From an uncultured Bacteroidales bacterium (GTDB lineage Bacteria > Bacteroidota > Bacteroidia > Bacteroidales > Paludibacteraceae), in contig CASDOZ010000002.1 in NCBI GenBank assembly GCA_949282265.1, positions 62,001 through 126,000 of the forward strand: a DNA stretch of 64,000 bases, in the 5' to 3' direction. Of this stretch, positions 25,045 through 33,524 are shown in pieces. Made by a program: the position numbers and the translations under genes. Every line of letters begins with the position of its first letter. Within the stretch, counting starts at the first letter, position 1. The notes below the pieces were generated by a model that searched no databases, was not told where the DNA came from, and saw only the letters and a list, made by a program, of their open reading frames with translations.

Positions 25045-25941
25045 CTATACTTGCACACGGTATTCATTGGGCGTACAGCCTACCAGCCGTTTAAACATGC
25101 GGTTCAAGTGCTGAGGATACTGGAAACCCAACTCATAAGCAATCTGCCCCACGGTCTTGTTTGTCGCACGCAACGAATCCTTGGCTTTCTCTACCAATTT
25201 ATGCTGGATATATTCAGATGCGGTTTTGCCTGTTTGCTTGCTGATCAAGTCGCCAAAATAGTTTGGCGACAAGAACACCCGCTCGGCAAAATATTTCACA
25301 GTAGGCAAGCCGGCCTGCTGTGGGGTTTCGGCATCGAAATACTCATCCAACAAACGCTCAAAACGCACGATGACATCCTTGTTCACTTGCTTGCGGGTAA
25401 CAAACTGGCGTTCATAAAAACGCATACAATAGTCAAGCAACAGGCCGATATTCGCAACAATCAGCCGCCTGCTATGCCTGTCGGCAGGACGATTCAACTC
25501 CGCTTCTATTTTTCCTAAACACTCCATTACAATACGTTTTTCATCATCCGAAAGATGCAAGGCCTCGCGTGTCTCGTAGGAAAAAAACGTATAATTCTTG
25601 ATTTCATTGCCAAGTGCAGTCCCGCGGATAAGATCGGGATGAAACATAAGCCCGTGAGCCAACGGGCGAGTCCCCGCAGGCACATCTGTCGCCACAACCT
25701 GTCCCGGAGCGAAACCTACAACAGTACCGGCCTGGTAATCGTAAGCCTGACGGCCATACAGAATATCGCCACAATAAGAATCTTTCAAATACAATGCATA
25801 AACGCCATAATGAATACGGAAATGTTCCGGATATCTTGTCGCCTTCGACAAATCAATCACATTCACCAACGGGTGTTTGGTTTCCAAACCAAACAGATTG
25901 TTGTATTTTTCTACCGCATCAAGTTCCACATATTCTTCCAT
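25045..25941 (-). CDS. AraC-family transcriptional regulator
   Basis: A 298-residue activator-type regulator. The N-terminal half (about 1-185) is an effector or cupin-like domain. The C-terminal 100 residues hold the two AraC helix-turn-helix motifs (VKYFAERVFLSPNYFGDLIS, then TVGQIAYELGFQYPQHLNRM, ending LVGCTPNEYR). I start at 25941 (MEEYVELDAVEK). The longer ATG at 26202 would overlap the divergent gene and is Cys/Trp-rich nonsense. It is divergent from the hydrolase-acyltransferase pair, which it probably regulates. Confidence 0.9.
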   Translation of the reverse strand: MEEYVELDAVEKYNNLFGLETKHPLVNVIDLSKATRYPEHFRIHYGVYALYLKDSYCGDILYGRQAYDYQAGTVVGFAPGQVVATDVPAGTRPLAHGLMFHPDLIRGTALGNEIKNYTFFSYETREALHLSDDEKRIVMECLGKIEAELNRPADRHSRRLIVANIGLLLDYCMRFYERQFVTRKQVNKDVIVRFERLLDEYFDAETPQQAGLPTVKYFAERVFLSPNYFGDLISKQTGKTASEYIQHKLVEKAKDSLRATNKTVGQIAYELGFQYPQHLNRMFKRLVGCTPNEYRVQV

Positions 25942-25960
25942 AAATTCCAGTTCTTTTGAA

Positions 25961-25968
25961 CAAAAGTA
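25961..25968 (-). promoter_or_regulatory. AraC-type gene promoter
   Basis: TACTTTTG on the minus strand, about 20 nt before the chosen start codon, fits TAnnTTTG. Confidence 0.45.
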
Positions 25969-26069
25969 ATTCATTTTGCCCAAACACACCAAGCATTTCA
26001 AAGAAAAAAAACAAAGATTCGGGTAGCAACATCCGTAAATCGGATACATACTTTCCAGAAAACATCCAC

Positions 26070-26077
26070 TATTTTTG
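26070..26077 (+). promoter_or_regulatory. Hydrolase-acyltransferase promoter
   Basis: TATTTTTG lies about 140 nt before the chosen hydrolase ATG, divergent from the AraC-type promoter 100 bp away. Confidence 0.4.
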
Positions 26078-26214
26078 TTGCAGGAAACGACAGTTTGCAA
26101 AAAGCCATCCGGCCACATGGCAACTATGTTCCGCCGATGCCAATCCGGAACCGTGCCACAAGAAGGAACTGCAGCCCAACAAAAAAAGAAACATTCATGC
26201 AAAAAGACGAACCA

Positions 26215-27225
26215 ATGAACACCAAATCAATTTACATTTTATTTCTATCATTACTGACTATGAACACGACACATGCACAACAAAACGACAAGACATTTGC
26301 CCCCAGCAACAAAGTGACTGTCGAAAGCATCCATTTTAAAAACCGTTTTGGCATTACTTTAGCCGGCGACATGTACAAACCCATAAATTATACCGGCAAA
26401 TTGCCCGCAATTGCCGTATGCGGACCTTTCGGGGCTGTAAAGGAGCAAGCATCCGGGCTTTATGCCCAAGCCATGGCTGAGCGCGGTTTCCTGGCCATTG
26501 CATTCGACCCATCCTACACGGGCGAAAGCGGCGGAGAACCCCGCTATGTAGCATCACCCGATATAAACACGGAAGATTTCTGCGCCGCCATAGACTTCCT
26601 TTCCACGCGCGGCGATGTCGATCCTGAACGTATCGGCATTATCGGCATCTGCGGCTGGGGAGGAATGGCGCTGAATGCCGCCTCCATAGACACACGAATC
26701 AAAGGGACTGTCACTGTCACCATGTACGACATGAGCAGGGTGAATGCCCGCGGTTATTTCGATGCGTTGGATGCCGATGCGCGGTACGAACTCCGCAAAC
26801 GCCTCAACGCACAGCGTACGGCCGATTATAAGGACGGTTCGTATGCGCTGGCCGGCGGTGTCGTTGACCCGCTGCCGGATGATGCCCCGCAATTTGTCAA
26901 GGACTACCACGCCTACTACAAAACCAAACGTGGCTACCACAAACGCTCACTCAATTCAAATGGCGGTTGGAACATAACTTCCGCCCTGTCATTCATCAAC
27001 ACCCCGCTGCTTGCATACAGTGATGAAATAAGAAGTGCCGTTTTAATGATTCACGGAGAAAAAGCACACTCACGTTATTTCAGCGAAGATGCTTTCAAAA
27101 AGCTGAAAGGCGACAACAAAGAATTGCTGATTATTCCCGGCGCAAACCACGTTGACTTATATGACAACCTGGATGTAATTCCATTTGAAAAAATAGAAAA
27201 TTTCTTCCAGAAATATCTGAAATAA
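26215..27225 (+). CDS. Secreted alpha/beta hydrolase, dienelactone-hydrolase-like
   Basis: An exported hydrolase of 336 residues. A signal peptide (about 1-21, ending TTHAQ) comes first. The fold shows the nucleophile elbow GICGWGG with Cys146 where most alpha/beta hydrolases have Ser, as in dienelactone hydrolase. The acid region is HGEKAHSRYFS and the catalytic His is in GANHVDLYD (about 318). I start at 26215 because this gives a clean signal peptide; upstream ATGs at 26095 and 26197 do not. Substrate unknown. It is divergent from the AraC-type regulator and 41 nt upstream of an acyltransferase. Confidence 0.85.
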   Translation: MNTKSIYILFLSLLTMNTTHAQQNDKTFAPSNKVTVESIHFKNRFGITLAGDMYKPINYTGKLPAIAVCGPFGAVKEQASGLYAQAMAERGFLAIAFDPSYTGESGGEPRYVASPDINTEDFCAAIDFLSTRGDVDPERIGIIGICGWGGMALNAASIDTRIKGTVTVTMYDMSRVNARGYFDALDADARYELRKRLNAQRTADYKDGSYALAGGVVDPLPDDAPQFVKDYHAYYKTKRGYHKRSLNSNGGWNITSALSFINTPLLAYSDEIRSAVLMIHGEKAHSRYFSEDAFKKLKGDNKELLIIPGANHVDLYDNLDVIPFEKIENFFQKYLK

Positions 27226-27266
27226 AACCATTTCCATATCAATCATGCTGAAAAAAACGGGAAAAC

Positions 27267-27836
27267 ATGACACTTGAAGATTTTATAGAACATGCCGGCA
27301 AAAGGCTTCCGCTCAACACAAACGAGATTTATGAGTTCATGGACAAAATGAGCGATGAGGCCCGGCGTATCACATTCCAATTGAACAACGGTTACCATAC
27401 CCAAAATGAAATCAGAGCCTTATTATCTGCACTATTGGGTAAAAAAATACCAGACTCCGTGCGCGTATTTCCACCCTTTTACAGTGATTTTGGCAAGAAT
27501 ATCCAAATTGGCGAAAACGTGTTTATTAACGCATGTTGCCACTTTCAAGACCACGGCGGCATCACGATAGGCGATGGTTGCCAGATAGGCCACAATGTCG
27601 TATTCGCCACGCTTAACCATGGGATATGCCCGAACGACAGGAAAAACACCTATCCTGCCCCTATTACGCTCGGCAAAAATGTATGGATAGGCTCCAATGC
27701 TACTATTCTGCAAGGAGTAACCATCGGCGACAATGCCATAATAGCGGCAGGAGCGGTTGTAACAAAAGACGTATCGGAAAATACGATTGCCGGAGGCGTT
27801 CCGGCAAAACGCATCAAATCCATCAAACCCGAATAA
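27267..27836 (+). CDS. Maltose/galactoside O-acetyltransferase-like hexapeptide protein
   Basis: A 189-residue acetyl-CoA-dependent O-acetyltransferase of the LacA/Maa/NodL type. A helical N-terminus (about 1-60) leads into left-handed beta-helix hexapeptide repeats: [33 protein letters not shown] and [20 protein letters not shown]. The catalytic His is probably in ATLNHGICP. Acetylation of a sugar is family knowledge; the acceptor is unknown. It is probably cotranscribed with the hydrolase and ends at a perfect hairpin terminator. Confidence 0.9.
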   Translation: MTLEDFIEHAGKRLPLNTNEIYEFMDKMSDEARRITFQLNNGYHTQNEIRALLSALLGKKIPDSVRVFPPFYSDFGKNIQIGENVFINACCHFQDHGGITIGDGCQIGHNVVFATLNHGICPNDRKNTYPAPITLGKNVWIGSNATILQGVTIGDNAIIAAGAVVTKDVSENTIAGGVPAKRIKSIKPE

Positions 27837-27875
27837 ACAGCAATTAACAGGCACAAATTTGCACTCTCAAAAAGC

Positions 27876-27917
27876 AAAACCGGAACTGCGAGATTTTTCT
27901 TCGGCAGTTCCGGTTTT
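27876..27917 (+). terminator. Terminator after acetyltransferase gene
   Basis: AAAACCGGAACTGC (27876-27889) pairs perfectly over 14 bp with GCAGTTCCGGTTTT (27904-27917). Confidence 0.85.
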
Positions 27918-27973
27918 CATCATGTCAAGGCATTACGACAAAACCATCGCAATCCCATTCGGCCAACGCGCAA

Positions 27974-28549
27974 TCAATAATTTTCTTTCTTAATTTCAAA
28001 ATATGCCTGCGGATGCAAACAAGCCGGGCAAACTTCGGGTGCCTCTTTGCCAACGTGGATATAACCACAGTTGCGGCACTGCCAAACAACCTCGCCTTCT
28101 TTGGCAAATACAGTCGCATTTTGCAAATTTTTGGCCAAAGCAAGGTACCGTTCCTCATGCCCTTTTTCCGCAACGGCAATATTCCGATACATACGGGCTA
28201 TTTCCGGAAAGCCTTCCTGGTCAGCTACATCGGCAAAATGCGGATAGTCCATCGACCACTCTTCATTTTCGCCGCTGGCAGCTGCCAACAAATTCTCCAA
28301 AGTCGTGCTGATGATACCAGCGGGATATGTGGCAGTAATTTCCACTTTACCACCTTCCAGATATTTAAACATACGTTTTGCATGTTCCTTTTCCTGGTCG
28401 GCTGTTTCCATAAAAATAGCTGCAATTTGTTCATAGCCTTCTTTCTTTGCTACACTGGAAAAATACGTGTAACGCATACGTGCCTGACTTTCACCTGCAA
28501 ATGAAGTCAACAGGTTCTTTTCGGTCTGGGTTCCTTTCAATGAATTCAT
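27974..28549 (-). CDS. rbr: Rubrerythrin
   Basis: A non-haem di-iron peroxidase that reduces hydrogen peroxide in anaerobes, 191 residues. The ferritin-like four-helix domain (about 1-150) shows Glu ligands in [27 protein letters not shown] and [11 protein letters not shown]. The C-terminal rubredoxin domain has the two Cys pairs CRNCGYIH and CPACLHP. The length matches classic rubrerythrin. A PerR-like palindrome sits at the start of its transcript (28596-28614). Confidence 0.95.
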   Translation of the reverse strand: MNSLKGTQTEKNLLTSFAGESQARMRYTYFSSVAKKEGYEQIAAIFMETADQEKEHAKRMFKYLEGGKVEITATYPAGIISTTLENLLAAASGENEEWSMDYPHFADVADQEGFPEIARMYRNIAVAEKGHEERYLALAKNLQNATVFAKEGEVVWQCRNCGYIHVGKEAPEVCPACLHPQAYFEIKKENY

Positions 28550-28595
28550 AATAAATAAGTTTAATGAAGATTGTTTGTTTATGATTTATTAATAT

Positions 28596-28614
28596 AATTG
28601 TAATCATTACAATT
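28596..28614. promoter_or_regulatory. PerR/Fur-type operator at the rubrerythrin promoter
   Basis: AATTGTAATCATTACAATT is a perfect inverted repeat with one central base. It resembles the PerR box TTATAATnATTATAA, with matched substitutions in both arms. It begins 8 bp downstream of the -7 element (TATATTTG on the minus strand, 28623-28630), so it covers the expected transcription start. A bound repressor would block initiation. Confidence 0.7.
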
Positions 28615-28622
28615 TCTGGCTG

Positions 28623-28630
28623 CAAATATA
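28623..28630 (-). promoter_or_regulatory. Rubrerythrin promoter, -7 element TATATTTG
   Basis: Matches TAnnTTTG on the minus strand. It is followed at once by the palindromic operator. Confidence 0.6.
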
Positions 28631-28802
28631 GTATCAAGTTTTCATATACACAATAGCTTTTTAAAAAAATATCAATCCAACACAGCAAATACCTATCAAC
28701 CAACAAAATACGAACAGAAGCAGTCACGCCATGAAAAAACAATGGAATTTTATTCGGATATTTGCAGGGGAATTTCCAAGAAAACCGATAAACAAAATTA
28801 TA

Positions 28803-29261
28803 ATGAGAGTAGTCGTACAACGGGTCACACATGCCTGCGTCAAAGTTGGTGGCAAAGTGGCCGGTAAAATAGAATGCGGATTCATGGTGTTGGTGGGCAT
28901 AACGCATCAAGACACAGAACAAGACGCGCAATACATCGCCCGAAAACTATCTGGATTGCGTGTTTTCGAAGATGAAAACGAAAAAATGAACCTGTCAATA
29001 CACGACATAAATGGTTCCATCTTAAGTATTTCCCAATTCACCTTGTATGCGGACACACGCAAAGGGAACCGTCCGGCTTTTGTCGATGCAGCCCGCCCCG
29101 AACAAGCAAAACCACTCTACGAATATTTCAACCAATTATTAGAAACGGAATACCATATTCCAGTCGAAACCGGCATTTTTGGAGCAATAATGGAAGTTGA
29201 ATTGCTGAACGACGGCCCTGTAACCATTATCATTGACAGTTTGCAAGCGGTACAGCGGTGA
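28803..29261 (+). CDS. dtd: D-aminoacyl-tRNA deacylase
   Basis: Removes D-amino acids from mischarged tRNAs. The 152-residue product has SQFT at 77-80 (active-site motif SxQFT) and GPVT at 138-141, both invariant in DTD. I start at 28803 because the family begins MRVVVQRV. The ATG at 28731 adds 24 unrelated residues. The stop codon overlaps the GTG of a 57-codon ORF (GTGA), which suggests coupling. Confidence 0.94.
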   Translation: MRVVVQRVTHACVKVGGKVAGKIECGFMVLVGITHQDTEQDAQYIARKLSGLRVFEDENEKMNLSIHDINGSILSISQFTLYADTRKGNRPAFVDAARPEQAKPLYEYFNQLLETEYHIPVETGIFGAIMEVELLNDGPVTIIIDSLQAVQR

Positions 29262-29431
29262 AAAGCAATGTGCCGTTTTTCCAGAAGATGTTCAGAAAGA
29301 AAGCATCGGAATACACTCTGAAGGTAAAGAGAGGGTATAAAGTCCATACTTTAGGACAAAAGCCTGATGAACAGGAAGAACAGCATGAGCCAGATATCCC
29401 TTCGGATATATTTCAAAGGCTTTTCAATTGA
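29258..29431 (+). CDS. Possible small basic protein, translationally coupled to dtd
   Basis: A 57-codon frame starting at a GTG that overlaps the dtd stop (GTGA). The product begins [20 protein letters not shown], is basic in its first half ([12 protein letters not shown]), acidic in the middle ([10 protein letters not shown]) and ends [10 protein letters not shown]. It stops 24 nt before a strong hairpin that would end the dtd transcript, so it lies wholly inside that transcript. An internal ATG at 29288 is an alternative start. I do not recognise the family. It may also be a gene remnant. Confidence 0.35.
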   Translation: MKSNVPFFQKMFRKKASEYTLKVKRGYKVHTLGQKPDEQEEQHEPDIPSDIFQRLFN

Positions 29432-29454
29432 TTGACAAGAGTAGATCATTACAA

Positions 29455-29485
29455 AAAAACAGCCAAGATAACCTTGACTGTTTTT
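29455..29485. terminator. Bidirectional terminator between dtd unit and EreA/ChaN-like gene
   Basis: AACAGCCAAG and CTTGACTGTT (about 29458-29482) pair with one mismatch around a 5-nt loop. An A-run lies on the left and TTTTT on the right, between convergent transcripts. Confidence 0.7.
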
Positions 29486-29523
29486 ATAGTATTCGCGTGA
29501 CTTCTTACTATCATATACAAGCA

Positions 29524-30639
29524 TTAAAACTGCAGAATAGGATGCCATTCCTTCACAGTTTTCAAAATATCTTCTGCTGTTTTACAAGCACCTTTGGTAC
29601 GTTTATTTGCCTTCTCGATAAATTCCTCATCATAGATATTGATAAGGTGTATTCCATTAAACTCTGAAACAGGTTTGACAAATACAATACCATCGCATAT
29701 ATCACTAAGTTTCTGTTCTTTTGTGTAGGGCGAACCCTTCTCGCCATAACTTGACAGTTTTATTGTCGGATTAGCGAAATATGTTTCTGTCCTTAACAGC
29801 GGAAAATCATCGTTTAAATCAAATCCGACAGGTTTATTGCCGTACTTCTGGAATGCGTTATCTATTACACCGTCAGCTATAAGGTTCCACCGAGTCTGAC
29901 TGTTCTCGATATAGCCTCTGCTTCCCATTTGACCACCCCATAAATTGATGATGAATACATCTTGAGGATAACAACTTTTGAGTAAAAAGCCGGCTGAAGG
30001 CCAATTGTAGTAGTAATCCCCCTGACGTGTACCATTTACACGAGCCAAAGTATGTGCAGTTCCTGCATAAAATACTATGTGCGAGCGTTTAATGATATAA
30101 TTCCTTATGATATCAAACATATTATCATCCCGTGAACCCGTATATACATAGTCCTTGCCATCAAAATAATCCTGTATATACGCCGGATCCACTAAAAGGA
30201 TACGTGTTCGGAGACTTTCAGGTTTCTTTTGATTGTTTTCCCATACGGATTTGAAAACATCTGCATATTCTTTATATGGATTACCCAAATCATCAGGTGT
30301 ATATTGCAATATCTTAAAGACCAAGTCTTCTCTGTAAACAGGGGATTTTATCAGGCTGTCTGCAAGATACTGATACCTTTCGGATCCAAACTCAACTGCC
30401 ACCGCATCAATATTCGCCGTTGAATCTTTTGCTGAAGCAGTTATCAGTTCGCACAAGAATTGAAGGTGAGCATCTATCCAATGATCTTCCCCTATTGCAA
30501 CAACTGAATGTGAACGTATTTTATCAAGTACATATTCCAAATGTGGTTGCCCATTATTTTTAATGTATTGATAATAAGATTCAGAGTCAAGACAATCTTG
30601 CGCTACAGAAATGTTACTCAAGACTATCAAAAGTAACAT
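29524..30639 (-). CDS. Secreted EreA/ChaN-like protein, function unknown
   Basis: A 371-residue product with a short signal peptide (MLLLIVLSNISVAQ). Motifs point to the erythromycin-esterase/ChaN/TIKI fold: VVAIGEDHWIDAH near residue 48 (GE-x-H), VAVEFGSERYQ, and a later YAGTAHT near residue 193, giving the Glu/His pattern of that superfamily. The start is fixed by an in-frame stop 15 nt upstream. It stands alone between dtd and queA, oriented with queA, and is visibly more A+T-rich than its neighbours. Substrate unknown: members range from macrolide esterases to haem-binding proteins and metalloproteases. Antibiotic inactivation must not be assumed. Confidence 0.5.
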   Translation of the reverse strand: MLLLIVLSNISVAQDCLDSESYYQYIKNNGQPHLEYVLDKIRSHSVVAIGEDHWIDAHLQFLCELITASAKDSTANIDAVAVEFGSERYQYLADSLIKSPVYREDLVFKILQYTPDDLGNPYKEYADVFKSVWENNQKKPESLRTRILLVDPAYIQDYFDGKDYVYTGSRDDNMFDIIRNYIIKRSHIVFYAGTAHTLARVNGTRQGDYYYNWPSAGFLLKSCYPQDVFIINLWGGQMGSRGYIENSQTRWNLIADGVIDNAFQKYGNKPVGFDLNDDFPLLRTETYFANPTIKLSSYGEKGSPYTKEQKLSDICDGIVFVKPVSEFNGIHLINIYDEEFIEKANKRTKGACKTAEDILKTVKEWHPILQF

Positions 30640-30816
30640 AACAAGACATTATTTAATTGTAATATTTCTCATTCTTATATTCATGTTATATTGATTTATA
30701 GTTCTGTATTTATTTTTATTTCCCCGAAAATTTTTTAGTTGTCACATACACGACAGAGTTCCCTGTGTACTTTCTCCTTATACTCCTGAAGAACTTCGTT
30801 ATATTGCATTACTAAC

Positions 30817-32028
30817 CTATACGTTAGGAAACAACAGACTGCTGTCGCCGTAACTCAGGAAGCGGAAATCATGTGTCAAAGCGTAATCGTATATTTTCTT
30901 CCAATCTTCGCCGACAAAAGCAGAAACCAACAACAGCAAAGTGCTTTTGGGCTGATGAAAATTGGTTATCATGGCATCGACCAAACGGAAACGATAGCCC
31001 GGTTTTATCATGATTTGGGTTTCCGCGTGCAAAGTATCCTGTCCTGTTGCCGTCAAATAGTCCAAAATATTCTGTAAAGCCTGCCGCACGGACAACCCAT
31101 CCTGACAATCATAAGGTCTGAACTGCCCGACAAAAGGTGTCATGTCCGGACTGCAAGACTGAATGTCCGCCCCAATATAATAAAGGCTCTCCAAAGTGCG
31201 TACGGAAGTTGTTCCCACAGCCACAATATGCCCCAAGTTCCGGCAAATATGCTCAATCGCCTTACGGGGCACGGCTATTATTTCCGTGTGCATGGTATGC
31301 TCGTTAGCATCGGAAGTCTTTACCGGCTGGAATGTGCCAGCTCCCACATGCAACGTAATTTCTTCTGTAAAAACATGTTGTTTCCGCAACTTTTCAAGAA
31401 CATTTTCCGTGAAATGCAGACCTGCGGTCGGGGCGGCCACCGAACCTTTGATGCGCGAATATACAGTCTGATAAGTCACCTTGTCCTGCTCCTCTGTCGG
31501 ACGGTTCAAATAAGGAGGTATCGGCAGTTCACCGGCAGCATCCAAAATTTCAGCAAACGAGACATCCGCATGTTCCCAACTGAAACGTATTTCATGGGTG
31601 TTCCCGTTTGTCGAAATCCGCTCGGCAACCAAACGGCACGGTTTACCGTTCACATCTATTTCCCGGCTTATTTCATTGTTTTTCCACTTTTTCAAATTAC
31701 CGACCAGGCACTTCCACGTACAACCCGCGGTCGAACCAAGCGCAAGCGCATGGTCATGCGGGGACAAAGGTTCCAGGCAAAATATTTCAATGCGCGCACC
31801 CGTCGCCTTGTGGAAAACCAATCTGGCCTGGATTACTTTCGTGTTGTTATAAACCAACAACGAACCCGCTGGCAGGTACTTATCTATGTTGTAAAAGACA
31901 TCCTCACTGATCGCATGATTCCGATAGAGCAACAACTTGGATGTATCACGCTGAGGAAGCGGGTATTTGGCAATGCGTTCATCCGTCAACGGATAATCGA
32001 ACTCTTCTATATAAAGCGGAGTGGACAT
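30817..32028 (-). CDS. queA: tRNA preQ1(34) S-adenosylmethionine ribosyltransferase-isomerase
   Basis: Adds the ribose of SAM to preQ1 in tRNA and rearranges it to epoxyqueuosine. It has 403 residues. Signatures are FDYPLTDERIAKYPLPQRDTS (split: FDYPLTDERIAKYPLP and QRDTS), LLVYNNTKVIQARL, VAAPTAGLHFTENVLEKL and GTTSVRTLESL, and the C-terminus has MITNFHQPKSTLLLLVSAF. It is longer than many QueA proteins (about 350) but normal for Bacteroidota. Its promoter is divergent from the DUF2027-Smr gene. Confidence 0.95.
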   Translation of the reverse strand: MSTPLYIEEFDYPLTDERIAKYPLPQRDTSKLLLYRNHAISEDVFYNIDKYLPAGSLLVYNNTKVIQARLVFHKATGARIEIFCLEPLSPHDHALALGSTAGCTWKCLVGNLKKWKNNEISREIDVNGKPCRLVAERISTNGNTHEIRFSWEHADVSFAEILDAAGELPIPPYLNRPTEEQDKVTYQTVYSRIKGSVAAPTAGLHFTENVLEKLRKQHVFTEEITLHVGAGTFQPVKTSDANEHTMHTEIIAVPRKAIEHICRNLGHIVAVGTTSVRTLESLYYIGADIQSCSPDMTPFVGQFRPYDCQDGLSVRQALQNILDYLTATGQDTLHAETQIMIKPGYRFRLVDAMITNFHQPKSTLLLLVSAFVGEDWKKIYDYALTHDFRFLSYGDSSLLFPNV

Positions 32029-32053
32029 AATTATATAATTGCTAAATGGACTG

Positions 32054-32061
32054 CAAAGGTA
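32054..32061 (-). promoter_or_regulatory. queA promoter, -7 element TACCTTTG
   Basis: TACCTTTG on the minus strand, 25 nt before the queA start. Confidence 0.55.
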
Positions 32062-32154
32062 TAAAAAATAAGCCGGTTGCCACTTCTAATTTTTCTTTTC
32101 ACATATTACGGCATGTTTTTCCAATAGAAAAGGAAAGAATCACAAAAAACTGCG

Positions 32155-32162
32155 TAACTTTG
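32155..32162 (+). promoter_or_regulatory. DUF2027-Smr gene promoter, -7 element TAACTTTG
   Basis: TAACTTTG, 29 nt before the ATG, divergent from queA. Confidence 0.55.
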
Positions 32163-32191
32163 CAAGCGTAAAATCATATAATCATTCGTAT

Positions 32192-33265
32192 ATGCTGAAA
32201 ATCGGAGATACCGTCCGCTTTCTCAACGCCGTGGGAGGCGGTAAAATTGTAAAAATAGACACTGCGGCAAAATTGGTATATGTTGAAGACGAGGATGGAT
32301 TTGAAATCCCCGTCCTGCCACAAGAATGCGTGGTTGTGAACAATGTCAAAAGCAATAATTTCCCGACCCACGAACCCGAAGCAGAAACGCGAAGCGGCAA
32401 CCCGCTCCAAGCCAAGGACATTTTACCCAAGGAAATGCCCACACCGGTATTGAAAACTCCTATTTATGAAACAGCGGAAGGCGATGTGCCCAAAACTTTC
32501 CTCGCTTTTGTCCCGAATAACATAAAAGCGTTACAAACCACTGATTACGAATGTATTCTGGTCAATGACAGCAACTATTACCTGGCATATAACCTAGTTT
32601 CAGTACAAGACGGTAAATTCCACAGCCTGGCCGCCGGCTGGCTCGATCCGAACATGCAGGACGTACTGGCCGATGTTGAAAAAGCAGAACTGAACAAATG
32701 GGAATACCTGCGAATGCAAACTATCCTGTTCAAAAAGGGCAAGGCATACAATGGGCAGTCTGTCCTTGACATAGACATACGACTTGATTTGGTCAAATTC
32801 TACAAGCTGCACAGCTTTATAGAAAGCGATTATTTTGATGAACTAGCCATGCTGATAGATTTGCAAGCATGGAAAAACAAACTGCGCATGGAACAAATAT
32901 CCGAAGCGGAAATCAAAGAGGCAATGACACACAAGGAACAACCCATTCGCAAAAAACATTTCCAGCCCAAACCGGCCGCAAACGATATTCTGGAAGTAGA
33001 TTTACACATAAACCAGCTTTTGGACACTACCGCCGGCATGAACAATGCCGACATGCTGGCTTATCAAATGGAGGTTTTCCACAAAACATTAGCCGAAAAC
33101 GCACGCTTCAAAGGTAAAAAAATCGTGTTCATCCATGGCAAAGGCGAAGGCGTGCTGCGCAAGGAAATTGAACAGGCTTTGAAAAAACATTACCCGCGTT
33201 ACACGTACCAAGATGCATCATTCAAGGAATACGGTTTCGGGGCAACCATGGTAACCATACATTGA
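32192..33265 (+). CDS. DUF2027 and Smr domain protein
   Basis: A 357-residue Bacteroidota protein. The N-terminus (1-75) is an SH3-like barrel (IGDTVRFLNAVGGGKIVKID, LVYVEDEDGFEIPVL). The middle is DUF2027. The last 85 residues are a Smr domain: ILEVDLHINQLLDTTAG (DLH motif), KIVFIHGKGEGVLRKEI (HGKG motif) and YGFGATMVTIH. Smr domains nick or cut DNA or RNA at branched or collided structures, so a nucleic-acid or stalled-ribosome role is likely (family inference). The LDLH/HGxG residues are intact. Confidence 0.88.
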   Translation: MLKIGDTVRFLNAVGGGKIVKIDTAAKLVYVEDEDGFEIPVLPQECVVVNNVKSNNFPTHEPEAETRSGNPLQAKDILPKEMPTPVLKTPIYETAEGDVPKTFLAFVPNNIKALQTTDYECILVNDSNYYLAYNLVSVQDGKFHSLAAGWLDPNMQDVLADVEKAELNKWEYLRMQTILFKKGKAYNGQSVLDIDIRLDLVKFYKLHSFIESDYFDELAMLIDLQAWKNKLRMEQISEAEIKEAMTHKEQPIRKKHFQPKPAANDILEVDLHINQLLDTTAGMNNADMLAYQMEVFHKTLAENARFKGKKIVFIHGKGEGVLRKEIEQALKKHYPRYTYQDASFKEYGFGATMVTIH

Positions 33266-33302
33266 CACCGCAAACCGGGCAGCACAAAGCCATACAACCG
33301 CA

Positions 33303-33343
33303 CAAGAAGGAACAACCAAGCGCAAACGGATTGTTCCTTCTTG
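33303..33343 (+). terminator. Terminator after DUF2027-Smr gene
   Basis: CAAGAAGGAACAA (33303-33315) pairs perfectly with TTGTTCCTTCTTG (33331-33343). The T-tract is weak. Confidence 0.65.
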
Positions 33344-33487
33344 CTTATACCCAGATAGTTCCCGGGATTTGACCAATTGCAAAACAGGCGTTTCCGGCAA
33401 TTCATCTTCTCCGGAAACGGTATGGTACATCTTGTGTACAACACTTAAATAACCTTTCGCGCTTGCTTTTATCCCGCTTTTTTTTTA

Positions 33488-33495
33488 TATCTTTG
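33488..33495 (+). promoter_or_regulatory. Promoter of starch-synthase-like gene, TATCTTTG
   Basis: TATCTTTG, 29 nt before the ATG. Confidence 0.55.
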
Positions 33496-33524
33496 CAACG
33501 TCAAATCAAATTATCGGATTCGAT

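Noticed and set aside
29524-30639. Antibiotic-resistance (macrolide esterase) gene
   Set aside because: Only fold-level motifs match EreA; ChaN-like haem binding or other roles are equally likely, so resistance is not claimed.
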